Of a stretch of 47,599 nucleotides of DNA, positions 26,193 through 35,281 are shown piece by piece; the stretch's first letter is position 1; every line of letters begins with the position of its first letter. A program made the translations under genes and the position numbers. The notes under the pieces are model-generated. The model ran no database searches and was not told the DNA's origin. It saw only the letters and a program-made list of their open reading frames with translations. The stretch comes from Acidobacteria bacterium 13_1_20CM_58_21. Its GTDB lineage: Bacteria; Acidobacteriota; Terriglobia; Acidiferrales; UBA7541. The stretch covers positions 1 through 47,599 of the forward strand of contig MNIJ01000032.1 of NCBI GenBank assembly GCA_001919715.1, given 5' to 3'.

Positions 26193-27089
26193 ATGGCCGT
26201 AGGCGTACAGCGTGCGAATCAACTTACCATGGCCGATATGAAAGGCAGAGTCGACCCCGACTGGTGCCCCGGTTGCGGCGACTTCGGGGTGCTCGCTGCC
26301 GTTCAAAAGGCCCTGATCGAGTTGCAGATACCGAACCACAACGTGGTCACGATAAGCGGTATCGGCTGCTCCTCCAACTTCCCCGGCTATATGAATACCT
26401 ATGGCATGCACACTCTGCACGGCCGGGCTCTGGCGGTGGCTACCGGTCTAAAGCTCGCCAATCACGGACTCACTGTACTGGTGACAGGCGGGGACGGTGA
26501 CGGATTCGGCATTGGCGGTAATCACTTCGTCCATTCAATGCGCCGCAATGTGGACCTGCTTTACGTGGTCATGGACAACCAGATTTACGGCCTGACCACC
26601 GGCCAGACCTCTCCGACAAGCCGCGTTGGCATGAAGACGAAAAGCATGCCCTTCGGCAACATCGAAGCACCGATTAATCCCATTTCCCTGGCTCTAGCCG
26701 CAGGCGCCACGTTCGTTGCCCGCGCTTACAGCGGCGAGCAGAAGCACCTCACGGAACTAATCAAGCAAGGTATCGAGCATCCTGGCTTCTCGTTCCTGGA
26801 CGTCTTCAGTCCCTGCGTCACGTATAATCACGACAATACCTATCAGTGGTTTCGTCCGCGCGTGAAGAAGCTCGAAGACGACTCCGCTCATGACCCTACC
26901 AACTGGTTGACCGCCATGGAGAAATCACTTCTCTGGGGGGACGAGATCCCCATCGGGAAATTCTTCGAGCGCACCGACGTGCCTACCTTGCACGGCGCCG
27001 AGCCGGTCCTGGACGATGGCCCGCTGATCCATCGCGGCCTGCGCGTCCCTACCGACGCGGCTCGCTCGTTCGTCGAAGAGTTAATGTAG
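26193..27089 (+). CDS. korB: 2-oxoacid:ferredoxin oxidoreductase beta subunit
   Basis: A 298-residue TPP- and cluster-binding subunit. Seen are DWCPGCGDFGVL (first cluster Cys pair), VTISGIGCSSNFPGYM, HGRALAVATGLKLAN, VTGGDGDGFGIGGNH (the TPP-Mg GDGD motif), VMDNQIYGLTTGQTSPTS, and FSPCVTYN with a further Cys. It joins KorA to make an oxygen-handling type two-subunit enzyme like those of Hydrogenobacter, mycobacteria and others. The gene begins 13 bases after korA. A start at ATG 26193 is preferred because GGAGGAG lies 6 bases before it; ATG 26187 falls too close to the same site. Confidence 0.93.
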   Translation: MAVGVQRANQLTMADMKGRVDPDWCPGCGDFGVLAAVQKALIELQIPNHNVVTISGIGCSSNFPGYMNTYGMHTLHGRALAVATGLKLANHGLTVLVTGGDGDGFGIGGNHFVHSMRRNVDLLYVVMDNQIYGLTTGQTSPTSRVGMKTKSMPFGNIEAPINPISLALAAGATFVARAYSGEQKHLTELIKQGIEHPGFSFLDVFSPCVTYNHDNTYQWFRPRVKKLEDDSAHDPTNWLTAMEKSLLWGDEIPIGKFFERTDVPTLHGAEPVLDDGPLIHRGLRVPTDAARSFVEELM

Positions 27090-27227
27090 CCGTACGGCCG
27101 GCGGTTGCTGCCAGGGCTCTAACTCCTCAAAGGGTGTTCCTGCGCGTGATTGGTTTTGATGAATGGCATTCCCGGGACCCGACCCGACACGGGCCGATTC
27201 CGATTTCACAATAGAGGAGAGAAACCC

Positions 27228-27584
27228 ATGATGATGGACTGGAACCAGTACCACAAGGAAATCGGTGCACGAATCGGCGACCTTATGAAGCTCTCGCCGG
27301 ACACTGTTCGGGGCTACCAGATGCTGTCTGCTGCCGGGTCGAAGACGAATCATCTCGATGAAAAGACGCGCCAGTTGATCTCCCTCGCTGTGGCCGTTAC
27401 CACTCGCTGCGACGGTTGCATTGTGGTGCACACCGACGCGGCGCTGAAAGCGGGCGCCAAGAAAGAAGAGATCGCCGAAGCGCTTGGAGTTGCTGTCGGC
27501 ATGAACGCCGGCGCAGCGCTGGTTTATTCCACCCGCGTGCTCGACGCCGTGGACGCAAAGTCGGCGCAAGTCCACGGCGCCTAA
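27228..27584 (+). CDS. AhpD-like / carboxymuconolactone decarboxylase family protein
   Basis: A 118-residue all-helical protein. The redox-type motif TTRCDGCIVVHTDAAL (Cys-x2-Cys and a His four residues on) matches AhpD-like members of the CMD family, which reduce peroxide-detoxifying partners. The helices LDEKTRQLISLAVAV and AKKEEIAEALGVAVGMNAGAAL are typical. The ATG at 27228 follows GAGGAGAG, while the frame open further upstream has no such signal. It is 138 bases after korB; a link is possible because ferredoxin-reducing enzymes generate oxidants, but that is inference. It is convergent with the inositol-phosphate synthase gene, 6 bases apart. Confidence 0.88.
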   Translation: MMMDWNQYHKEIGARIGDLMKLSPDTVRGYQMLSAAGSKTNHLDEKTRQLISLAVAVTTRCDGCIVVHTDAALKAGAKKEEIAEALGVAVGMNAGAALVYSTRVLDAVDAKSAQVHGA

Positions 27585-27590
27585 CCCGGA

Positions 27591-28904
27591 CTAATCGTAA
27601 TACTCCTGCCCGAGGTGTGTAATGAGGTCCTCGCCCTTCATCCAGCGAAGCGTGTTCTTCAACTTCATGGACTGAATGAAGAGATCGTGCTCCGGGTACA
27701 GTCCCGGCGCGGTCATCGGCGACTTGAAATAAAAGCTGAGCCACTCTTGAATGCCGCGCATTCCCGCGCGCTGCGCCAGGTCGAGGAAAAGCACGAGATC
27801 AAGCACGATCGGGGCGGCCAGAATGGAATCGCGGCAGAGGAAGTCCACTTTGATTTGCATCGGATAGCCGAGCCATCCAAAGATGTCGATGCTATCCCAG
27901 CCCTCTTTGTTGTCACCGCGCGGCGGGTAGTAATTGATGCGCACCTTGTGGCACATCTTGCCGTAGAGCTGCGGGTACAACTGCGGCTGGAGGATATATT
28001 CCAGAACGCTGAGCTTAGACTCTTCCTTGGTCTTGAAGGAGCCCGGGTCCTCCAGAACTTCGCCGTCACGGTTGCCGAGAATGTTGGTGGAGAACCAGCC
28101 TTCTAGCCCCAGCATGCGTGCCTTGAAGCCCGGCGCGAGAATGGTTTTCATCAATGTCTGACCAGTCTTGAAATCCTTTCCGCAGATGGCCACGTTATTG
28201 TCGTGCGCGAGCTTCTGAATCGCGGGGATGTCCACGGTCAGGTTGGGCGCGCCGTTTGCGAAAGGCACGCCGCTGGTCACGGAGGCCCAGGCGTACAGCA
28301 TCGATGGCGCGATCGTCGGGTGATTGGACTTCATCGCCTCGATGAATTTTTCCGGCGTAGAGTGCACGTCTTCGGGCTTGACGAAGGATTCCGTCGAAGC
28401 GCACCAGCAAGTCACCAGCCGCGAAGCGCGCGAAGTCTTGCGGAAGTTGGCGATGTCTTCCTTGATCTGCAACGCCAGCTCGTACTTGTTCTTGCCTTTC
28501 TTGATGTTGGGCCCGTCGATCAGCTTCACGAAATCGTGGTCGAACGCTGCCTTCATCGGCTTGATGGTAGAAAGAAAAGACTTCACCTTTTCCAAGTCCA
28601 GCGGGTTCAGGACACCTGCATTCGCCGCAGACTGGTAAGCGTTGTCCTTGAAAATATCCCAGCCGCCAAAGGTCAGATCCTTCAGTTCCGCAAGAGGGAC
28701 GAATTTCTTGATCAGCGGCGAACGTGCGTCCGTGCGCTTACCCAGTCGAAGGGTGCCCATCTGCGTGAGCGATCCCACGGGCTGCAACTTGCCTTTGCGG
28801 ACCAGCTCGACTCCGGCCATGAAGGTCGTGCTGACGGCGCCCATGCCCGGAAGCAGGACTCCCAGTTTTCCCTTGGCGGGCGCGATTTTGGAAGGCTTTT
28901 CCAT
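27591..28904 (-). CDS. ino1: Myo-inositol-1-phosphate synthase
   Basis: A 437-residue enzyme that cyclises glucose 6-phosphate to inositol 1-phosphate with NAD. Motifs: LGVLLPGMGAVSTTFMAGVE (dinucleotide-binding start), GGWDIFKDNAYQSA, WASVTSGVPFANGAPNLT, ICGKDFKTGQTLMKT (catalytic-region Lys), GWFSTNILGNRDG, and KVDFLCRDSILAAPIVLDLV. It belongs to the bacterial/archaeal group and would feed inositol lipids or compatible solutes. AAGGAG lies 5 bases upstream of the ATG, in a leader (AAGGAGCGGCATG) identical to that of mdh. Upstream in-frame codons to 28997 look non-coding. Confidence 0.93.
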   Translation of the reverse strand: MEKPSKIAPAKGKLGVLLPGMGAVSTTFMAGVELVRKGKLQPVGSLTQMGTLRLGKRTDARSPLIKKFVPLAELKDLTFGGWDIFKDNAYQSAANAGVLNPLDLEKVKSFLSTIKPMKAAFDHDFVKLIDGPNIKKGKNKYELALQIKEDIANFRKTSRASRLVTCWCASTESFVKPEDVHSTPEKFIEAMKSNHPTIAPSMLYAWASVTSGVPFANGAPNLTVDIPAIQKLAHDNNVAICGKDFKTGQTLMKTILAPGFKARMLGLEGWFSTNILGNRDGEVLEDPGSFKTKEESKLSVLEYILQPQLYPQLYGKMCHKVRINYYPPRGDNKEGWDSIDIFGWLGYPMQIKVDFLCRDSILAAPIVLDLVLFLDLAQRAGMRGIQEWLSFYFKSPMTAPGLYPEHDLFIQSMKLKNTLRWMKGEDLITHLGQEYYD

Positions 28905-29219
28905 GCCGCTCCTTATTATTGAACGATTACCATGCGATCGTCGGAAAAAATGAACATAGAACAAGAATTGCCGGACGGAACCGTGTCGCGTCCGCAAACA
29001 AGCCAGTAATGATGAGGGAAGACCTCCGGATTTGCAAATCGGCGCGGAAAAAATCGCAGTGTTACGGTCATTGAACCGGAGGTCCGTTCCGTAAATAAGC
29101 CATGGGGCTGGTGTAGACGTTCAGGACAATAGCGTCTCGATTGGGATTACCAGGAGCCGACACCAGAGTTAAAGTGAGAGAAGTGATGGAAGAGGGCTTG
29201 CGCCCTGAAGGAGTCTCGC
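28905..29219. other. Intergenic region with a separated inverted repeat
   Basis: Apart from the flanking divergent starts, the visible structure is GACCTCCGG (29021-29029) and its complement CCGGAGGTC (29076-29084), 46 bases apart. The repeat could bind a regulator or form a long hairpin. No gene is seen. Confidence 0.4.
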
Positions 29220-29906
29220 ATGAAGTCCACAAATCGATATGGGGTACTCGTCTTCTCGATGATGGCCATCGCCATTGGCACCACCCTTTTCAGCGCCGGC
29301 GTGGGTGCCCAGGAGGAAGGCTGGCAGATCACGCGCGCTGACTATGGCTTCAAGAATCAGCGCAATGAGGTCACCGATATTCTCAAAGACCTCATTGGAC
29401 GCGGCGGCGTAAATGGCAGAGTCGCGGTGAGCAACCAAACCATGGGCGGGGATCCAGCCATTGGGAAAGACAAGTCACTCCACATACTCGCAAGAAATCG
29501 CAGGAATGAGGAACGCGAATTCAACTACAACGAGGGCGGCTTCGTTGAAGTCCGTGTGTTCAATGTTCGCCGCGATGATCGGGACGAGCGCCCCGCGAAT
29601 TACGGCGGTCGCGATCATGATGATAGGGACGACCACACCGCGAATTACGGCGGCCGCGATCATGATGAATGGAATGGCCTCAGGATCATCCGCGGTTATT
29701 ACGGCGTACAGGGCAGGACCTTCAACGTGACGGATGTCCTTCAGAACAGAATTCGCGACGGCGTGCTGAGTTTCGTGGTGACCAATAGCGCTTTGGGTGG
29801 AGATCCAGCCATAGGCGCGGGCAAAACTCTAATCGTTGTTTATCGCCATCAAGGCAAGGAAAGCGCCACTGCGGTGCGCGAAGGGAACACCCTGACGATT
29901 CCATAG
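29220..29906 (+). CDS. Exported protein with two copies of a DUF3395-like domain
   Basis: A 228-residue protein with a signal peptide (VFSMMAIAIGTTLFSAGVGAQ). The mature part has two similar domains of about 75 residues, one at about 35-110 and one at about 155-228. Each follows the pattern YG...(N/F)VTD.L...I.., then V.N..(L/M)GGDPAIG..K.L....R and an ending strand. They resemble the small beta domain often annotated DUF3395. Between them is a linker made of a 15-residue repeat, ANYGGRDHD, present twice in near-identical DNA 45 bases apart and very rich in Asp, His and Arg. Function is unknown; the linker could bind metal. GAAGGAG precedes the ATG. It is a single gene, divergent from ino1. 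Confidence 0.72.
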   Translation: MKSTNRYGVLVFSMMAIAIGTTLFSAGVGAQEEGWQITRADYGFKNQRNEVTDILKDLIGRGGVNGRVAVSNQTMGGDPAIGKDKSLHILARNRRNEEREFNYNEGGFVEVRVFNVRRDDRDERPANYGGRDHDDRDDHTANYGGRDHDEWNGLRIIRGYYGVQGRTFNVTDVLQNRIRDGVLSFVVTNSALGGDPAIGAGKTLIVVYRHQGKESATAVREGNTLTIP

Positions 29907-30063
29907 TGTGGCCGCCGAGCCAAAGCACTCGTTCGTGGACTTGGGCGGCGCGTAGCCGAACGGCGATCAATGCTGCTCCGGGTAGATCTGTGCTTTGATG
30001 TTTTTCGAGCTGGGCACTCAAATAGTCGAGCTGTGCGTTGGAAGCGAACGGAAGGTGGAGCCG

Positions 30064-30531
30064 TCAGGGCCGCTTTGGATAGCGGCGCAGTTCCAAGATC
30101 AGATAGGCAACCACGGCAAGATTGATCGCCAGGGCGACGCCTTTGCCAATGCCGACGTGTTTGACGAGTTCATAGACTTCGAGCGGGAGCAAAGAGGCAG
30201 TCGTAACGATGGTGAGATATTCGGCCCAGCGCTTGCCCAGTGCCAGGCCAACGCCTTCGGCGAGAAAAATGGCTGAATAAATAAACGTACCTACGCTGAG
30301 TTCTTTCAATCGGCGGTCGTCCACGATCGACAACTTGGCGAGAAGCAGCTGAATGTAGTGACTGCGGGGATCAACCTGGAAAATGTTGATCCAGTGCTCG
30401 ACGACCGCCGCGACGTCCTTGTGAAGAAGTTTAAGCGCGCCGATTCCCAGCGCAAGCAGCGCCAGGCCTTTTAAGAGTTTGAAGGCGGCGATGAGACGCA
30501 AGCCACCGCCGTGGGATCGGCTTTTAGCCAT
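30064..30531 (-). CDS. DUF2127 family membrane protein
   Basis: A 155-residue protein with four probable membrane segments: LIAAFKLLKGLALLALGIGALKLL, a weak one near the middle, FIYSAIFLAEGVGLALGKRWAEYL, and VALAINLAVVAYLILELRR. The order 'GLRLIAAFKLLKGL' at the start, 'HWINIFQVDPRSHYIQLLLAKL' and 'EGVGLALGKRWAEYLTIVTT.SLLPLEVYEL' is that of DUF2127 proteins. The role is unknown. It is flanked by minus-strand glycosyltransferase and PQQ dehydrogenase genes, with a gap of about 120 bases that argues against tight coupling. Confidence 0.85.
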   Translation of the reverse strand: MAKSRSHGGGLRLIAAFKLLKGLALLALGIGALKLLHKDVAAVVEHWINIFQVDPRSHYIQLLLAKLSIVDDRRLKELSVGTFIYSAIFLAEGVGLALGKRWAEYLTIVTTASLLPLEVYELVKHVGIGKGVALAINLAVVAYLILELRRYPKRP

Positions 30532-30654
30532 TTTTTCCGGTCACGATTGTATATCAAGAAGCAGGCACACTCCTGCTGCGGGCGGCGCACGCGGTACTTC
30601 GTTTTGGGCTAGGTGAACGGGCGACCTCACGACGCGCGCGTTAGGCGAGGATGG

Positions 30655-32229
30655 CTAGCGCCATTTCTTCAACCGCGGCCAAATATCGGCCAGCGTCCCG
30701 AATCTTGCGCCACGGCAAATGAAGACCGGGATCTCGCGCTCCATTGCGTAGGGGTTGTCGGTAGACTTGCCCACGTATTCGACGTGTTCGAAATAGCCCT
30801 CCAGTGTTTCTCTGGAATCGTCGAGCACGATCAGACAATTCCCCGAGTATCCGCGCGGCCCCCACAGAAAATAGGTTTGATGACCGCTGAGGGCTGGAGG
30901 CAACCCGTAGCGACGTCCCAGGAAGTCGATGGCGCCCGCCTGCCCGTAGTTTTGCGCCAAGATGCCGCAGCCCGGCCGTTCTTCGGGAGATAGCCGACGG
31001 TACGCTTTATTCACTGTCGCGACCATCTCGTCCCATCCGAATTCATCGGCAAAGTGCTGCGGGAGGATTGCGCGCATGTGGCTGTGCTCGCTGCGAGGCA
31101 CTTTGAAAGGTAGGTGATCCATGTAGGAAATGAATTGATCAACGGGGAGCACGGGCATGACCACGGGGGCAAGCCAGGCTCCTCCGGCGAGAACTAGCAC
31201 TACGAGCATGGGCTTCAGCCAGACTTGACGCGACCGTGCGGTGTAACTCTCGATCACCACCGCTCCGGCCGCCAGGTAGGCCGGATAGATTGGCCCAAGA
31301 TAGTAGTTTTTTCCCTTGAGAACGACGAACACGGTGAAGGAGGCTAGATAACACCAGCCGAGAAACCGGTAAGGCTTCAACCGGGCGGAGAACAGAAAGG
31401 CCAGCAGGCCGGTGATCCACATGGGTGCCAAGAGCGGGTGAATGATTAGAATCTGCTGGGCGAAGTACGCCGTGGGTGAAAGTACCACGTCGCGGCCGTC
31501 GGCCTTGATATTGTGCATTAGTTGCACAAAGGGCCAGTGATTCTGGACATTCCATAGAAAGTTTGGAAGAAAAACCAGAAAGGCGATGGCTCCACCGAGC
31601 CAGATCCACTTCCCGGTAAGAACGCGGCGGTGCTCTGTCAGCAACAGTCCAACCACCATGCCAAAGCCGAGCACGGCAACCGAGTATTTTTCTTCGAGAG
31701 CAACACCGGCGACGACGCCAAACCACAGCCAGTAGCGCGGGTCGTCGCGCTTGATCGCCAGGATTGCGAAATAAACGCAGCCCATCCACAACAGCGGCTC
31801 GAGGCAATTGGTGGTCATGACGCTGCCGTCGTTGAGATAGACGGGTACAGCGATGAACGCCAAAGCGGAGAGCACAATCGCGAACCGCCGGCCACCGATT
31901 TCTCGCGTGATCATGGCCGTCAAAATGACCGCAGCCGAGCTTGCCAGCGCCGGAACCATCCGAATACTGCGAAGCGAGTCACCCAGCAAGAGCCGGGAGA
32001 TCTTGATGAGGAACGGTACCACCGGAGGTTGATCCACATAGCCCCAAGCCAGATGGTCCCCACAAGCCAGGTAGTCGAACTCGTCGCGGAAGTAACCATA
32101 CCGATTGTTGAAATAGACGTGCAACAAGAAGTTCAGGAAGGCGAGAAACAGGACGATGGGCATGCCATCCGCAAGTAGGGATTGTCTTTCATGGTTGAGA
32201 ACGGGTGCTTGATCAGCGGTGATTTTCAT
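30655..32229 (-). CDS. Membrane glycosyltransferase of the GT39/ArnT-like fold
   Basis: A 524-residue polytopic protein with about ten to twelve hydrophobic segments. The first loop contains YGYFRDEFDYLACGDHLAWGYVDQPPVVP. This has the conserved Asp-Glu (RDEFDY) and the G.(Y/W)VD(Q/H)PP motif used by lipid-linked-sugar-dependent transferases of the PMT/ArnT superfamily. The catalytic Asp is expected in RDE. The C-terminal 150 residues form an extracytoplasmic domain (SGHQTYFLWGPRGYSGN). It should attach a sugar from polyprenyl phosphate to a lipid, protein or glycan in the envelope. The start was set at ATG 32227-32229; the open frame continues upstream into PQQ dehydrogenase DNA and is not credible there. 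Confidence 0.86.
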   Translation of the reverse strand: MKITADQAPVLNHERQSLLADGMPIVLFLAFLNFLLHVYFNNRYGYFRDEFDYLACGDHLAWGYVDQPPVVPFLIKISRLLLGDSLRSIRMVPALASSAAVILTAMITREIGGRRFAIVLSALAFIAVPVYLNDGSVMTTNCLEPLLWMGCVYFAILAIKRDDPRYWLWFGVVAGVALEEKYSVAVLGFGMVVGLLLTEHRRVLTGKWIWLGGAIAFLVFLPNFLWNVQNHWPFVQLMHNIKADGRDVVLSPTAYFAQQILIIHPLLAPMWITGLLAFLFSARLKPYRFLGWCYLASFTVFVVLKGKNYYLGPIYPAYLAAGAVVIESYTARSRQVWLKPMLVVLVLAGGAWLAPVVMPVLPVDQFISYMDHLPFKVPRSEHSHMRAILPQHFADEFGWDEMVATVNKAYRRLSPEERPGCGILAQNYGQAGAIDFLGRRYGLPPALSGHQTYFLWGPRGYSGNCLIVLDDSRETLEGYFEHVEYVGKSTDNPYAMEREIPVFICRGARFGTLADIWPRLKKWR

Positions 32230-32285
32230 TTTGGGTATCTCTAGATACGGAGGAACGCTCAACACGTTCCGCTCTTCCGATTCCT

Positions 32286-34171
32286 TCAGGGCAGGGTGAA
32301 GGCAATTACGTAGTCGCCTTGCTTCGTGCCGAGTTTGCCGTGGCCGCCTGCAGCGATAACCAGGTATTGCTTGCCGTCGACCGTGTAGGTCATGGGTGTG
32401 GCCTGGCCGCAGCCGGCAGCTCGTACTCCCAGAGCTCTTTGCCAGTTTCGGAGTCGAAAGCGCGCAGATAGTTGTCCATGGCAGCGGCACTGAAAACGAG
32501 GCCGCCCGCACTCGCGATGGGCCCGCCGAGAGTGATGGTTCCCGTGTGCCTACCCGGAATCCAGCTTCCCAGCGGGGCATCCCAGGCTTTTACTCCCAAA
32601 AACAAATCGACTGCGGCGACTGTGCCCCAGGGCGGTGCGTTGCATGGAAGTCCGCTCGGCGAAAGAAGCGGCGAGCGAAACATGCCGTAAGGTGCGCCGA
32701 CCTGCCGCGCAAACTCTCCGTGGAGCCGGTCGGAATCACTTGTGTTCTTGCGGGCGTCGTCGTACTCAGCGCGGGGAATGAGTTTCACGAAAATGGGAAG
32801 GCGGTTGGTGTCCATGAAAAGCAGATGGTGCTGAGGATCGTACGCGGCGCTTCCCCAGTTCACACCACCGACATTGCTGGGGAAAACGAGCGTGCCTTGA
32901 AGACTCGGAGGGGTGAAGATTCCTTCAGAACGCGCCGCCTTGATCTTGTCGGCGCACCACTGGCGCTCTTCCGGTTTTATGCCCCAGGCGTCTTCCGGCC
33001 TCAGTTTTTCCGGAACCACAGAAATGGCGGACTCCGCTTGCGTCGGCCAGGATTCTTCACCGGGGATATCGCATTTGAGCACCGGGCGTTCCTCTACGGG
33101 GAGGAGCGGAGCACCAGTAAGGCGATTGAGGACGAATACCCGGCCCATTTTTGTAGTGATGGCGATGGCGGGCGTACCGTCCTTCCACGCGAAAAGCGTG
33201 GGTTGCGATGCAACGTCGTAATCCCACAGATCGTGATGAACCACCTGGAAGCCCCAGACAAATTCGCCCGTGATGGCACGGAGAGCCACAACGGAGTTGG
33301 CCCATTGGTTGTCACCCTTGCGGATGCCGCCGTAATAATCGGGGCTGGCGCTGCCGGTCGGGATGAAAATCAAGTCGCGCTGGGCATCCACCGAGACAGT
33401 CCGCGGCGTGGTCTGGTAGGACCGGGACGCAATGGGATCCCAGGTCCAGCGGAGAGTGCCGGTGCGAACGTCGAAGGCGCGAACCATGCCGCGCTCCACG
33501 GTGACCGCGCGATTGGCGCCCATCGAGGAGCCGGTGATGACCAGGTCTTTGAAGATGGCAGGAGCGGAGGTGACTTGATAGTCGCCTGGGTCGCGCAGTC
33601 TAACGCCGCTCGTGAGGTCAACCTTTCGATCCGATCCGAAGTCGGAACATGGCTTTCCGGTGGCTCCGTCCAAAGCGATCAGTCGTGCGTCGAGGGTGCC
33701 AATGAAGATACGCAGCGTGCACTGCTGGCCGGCTTTGGCACGCGGGGCTCGCCAGGCAGAGACACCGCGCGACGTCACCTCTGAAGCGCCATAGGGGAGC
33801 TCAAGCTGAGGGTCAAATTCCCAAAGCTTCGCTCCAGTCTCTGGATTCAATGCGATCACGTGATCGTACGGAGTGCTCAGGAAGAGCTTTCCACCAACAA
33901 GGATGGGGGTAGCCTCAAACGCGGCTTTCTTGTCGAGTTCCGGGTCATGGGGCAGCGCACCGCTGCGATAGGTCCATGCCTGCTTCAGTTTTCCCACGTT
34001 CCTGCGGTCAATTTGCGATGCCGCGGAGTAGCGCGTGCCCCCTCTCCCGTTGCCATAGTTAGACCAACCGGCTTCTGGCTTCGCCTGTGCGCCTGCGCGT
34101 GAGATGAAGCCCAGGACGAGTAGTGTGAAGCAGAGACCGGCAGTGGTGTGGTAGTAGAATCGGTTTGTCAT
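32286..34171 (-). CDS. PQQ-dependent dehydrogenase (glucose/quinate type), frame broken near the end
   Basis: An exported eight-bladed propeller enzyme with signal peptide MTNRFYYHTTAGLCFTLLVLG and the typical opening GWSNYGNGRGGTRYSAASQI. Other motifs are DHVIALNPETGAKLWEFDP, GSASPDYYGG, VHHDLWDYDVASQPTLF and NVGGVNWGSAAYDP. It oxidises a sugar or alcohol with PQQ and passes electrons to the respiratory chain. The zero frame stops at 32390 after ELPAA. The next frame then encodes the expected end GQATPMTYTVDGKQYLVIAA and stops at 32286-32288, so one G seems missing near 32404-32412. It is either a sequencing error or a mutant losing about 40 C-terminal residues. Confidence 0.85.
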
Positions 34172-34506
34172 AGAATAAAGGGATACCTCATGAAGCCGGA
34201 AGGAAGCAATGGAGTTGGGATGAGCGGGCCTGGCCGCAGGACGAGCCGGATGCGCTAACATGTCAATTTGACCGCAGGATTGACGGACAGGCATAAATAA
34301 ATATGGCATCGCCAGGCCATTGTGAATTTCCACCAGGGAGGCCGCACTAAGACTAGCGATTTTGGATCCCCGACTTCGGCATAATCAACGGGCATTCTCT
34401 GTTACGGAGGGATTGCGATTTCGAGCCGCTCTTGGGGTTATGATCCTTAGGTTCCGGTCATCGTGGCATCGCTGTTCCGGCACGACGCGGCTAAGACCCG
34501 GGAGAG
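34172..34506. other. Intergenic region between the PQQ dehydrogenase and the LytTR gene
   Basis: The minus-strand frame of the dehydrogenase stays open to 34333, but the extension lacks a ribosome-binding site and looks non-coding. No promoter, RNA gene or repeat stands out. Confidence 0.4.
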
Positions 34507-35281
34507 TCAGGGAAGCTTGAGGATCTCGGGACGCTGCGAAACGTAACGGCGCGACCATCGGAGCTCGGTGTTGTCGTGCAGCACGACTTTGTATTCTCCG
34601 TGGAACCAGGGAAGTAGTTCTCGCACCGCCCCCAGCCGCACTAGCGTTCCCCGGTTGATGCGCACGAACAGCTTCCGATCCAGGGTGTTTTGCAACGCGT
34701 CAAGGGTACTGCGCCCTGTGCGTTTTCTTGCCACAGTGCAGCAACACGTAATTTCGATCGGCTGCGATCCAGGAGATGTCCATGACCGGAACAAAGATGG
34801 CCCGTGAATCTTCCTGGATGAGCAGGCGATCGGGCAGGGATCTTCGCGCTGCAACTGCTCCAGCATGGCCCCCAGGCGAGAAGTGAATCCGTCCGCCGCT
34901 TGCTCGTAGTGGACTCTGGCCCGGCAGAGAGCTTCGCGAAAGCGCTCTTCGCTGACGGGCTTGAGCAGATAATCGAAAGCGTGAACCCCGAAGGCGCGAA
35001 GCGCAAACCGATCGTGTGCCGTGACGAAGATGACTTGCGAAAGGAATCTTGGCGGCGTTGAGTGATCGGATCACGCCAAAGCCGTCTAATCCCGGCATCT
35101 GCACATCGAGGAACAGCAGATCGGGACGATGCTGCTTGATTGCGACAATGGCCGCCTCGCCATTATCGGCCTCACCGGCAATCTCTACGGCGGACTCCTC
35201 GCCGAGCAAGCGAAGAATCTTGCGTCGCGCCGGCGCTTCGTCGTCAACGATCAAGATGCGGAGTTGCGACGGCGAACTCAT
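34507..35281 (-). pseudogene. LytTR-family response regulator with three frame breaks
   Basis: Joined across frames, this is a complete regulator of about 257 residues. The receiver reads RILIVDDEAPARRKILRLL, LLFLDVQMPGLDGFG (phospho-Asp) and VIFVTAHDRFALRAFGVHAF with the Lys of DYLLKPV. A LytTR DNA-binding domain follows (WIAADRNYVLLHCGKKTH, then RKLFVRINRGTLVRLGAVRELLPWFHGEYKVVL and RWSRRYVSQ). The reading moves to another frame near 35040-35042 (extra T in CCTTTC), near 34832-34840 (a base lost) and near 34714-34716 (extra G in AGGGC). Each half remains conserved at protein level, so the breaks are recent or artefactual. Its ATG overlaps the stop of the kinase gene. Confidence 0.75.

Noticed and set aside
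30655-32580. Long N-terminal extension of the GT39-like gene
   Set aside because: The part beyond 32229 is antisense or out of frame relative to the conserved end of the PQQ dehydrogenase and lacks protein-like character.
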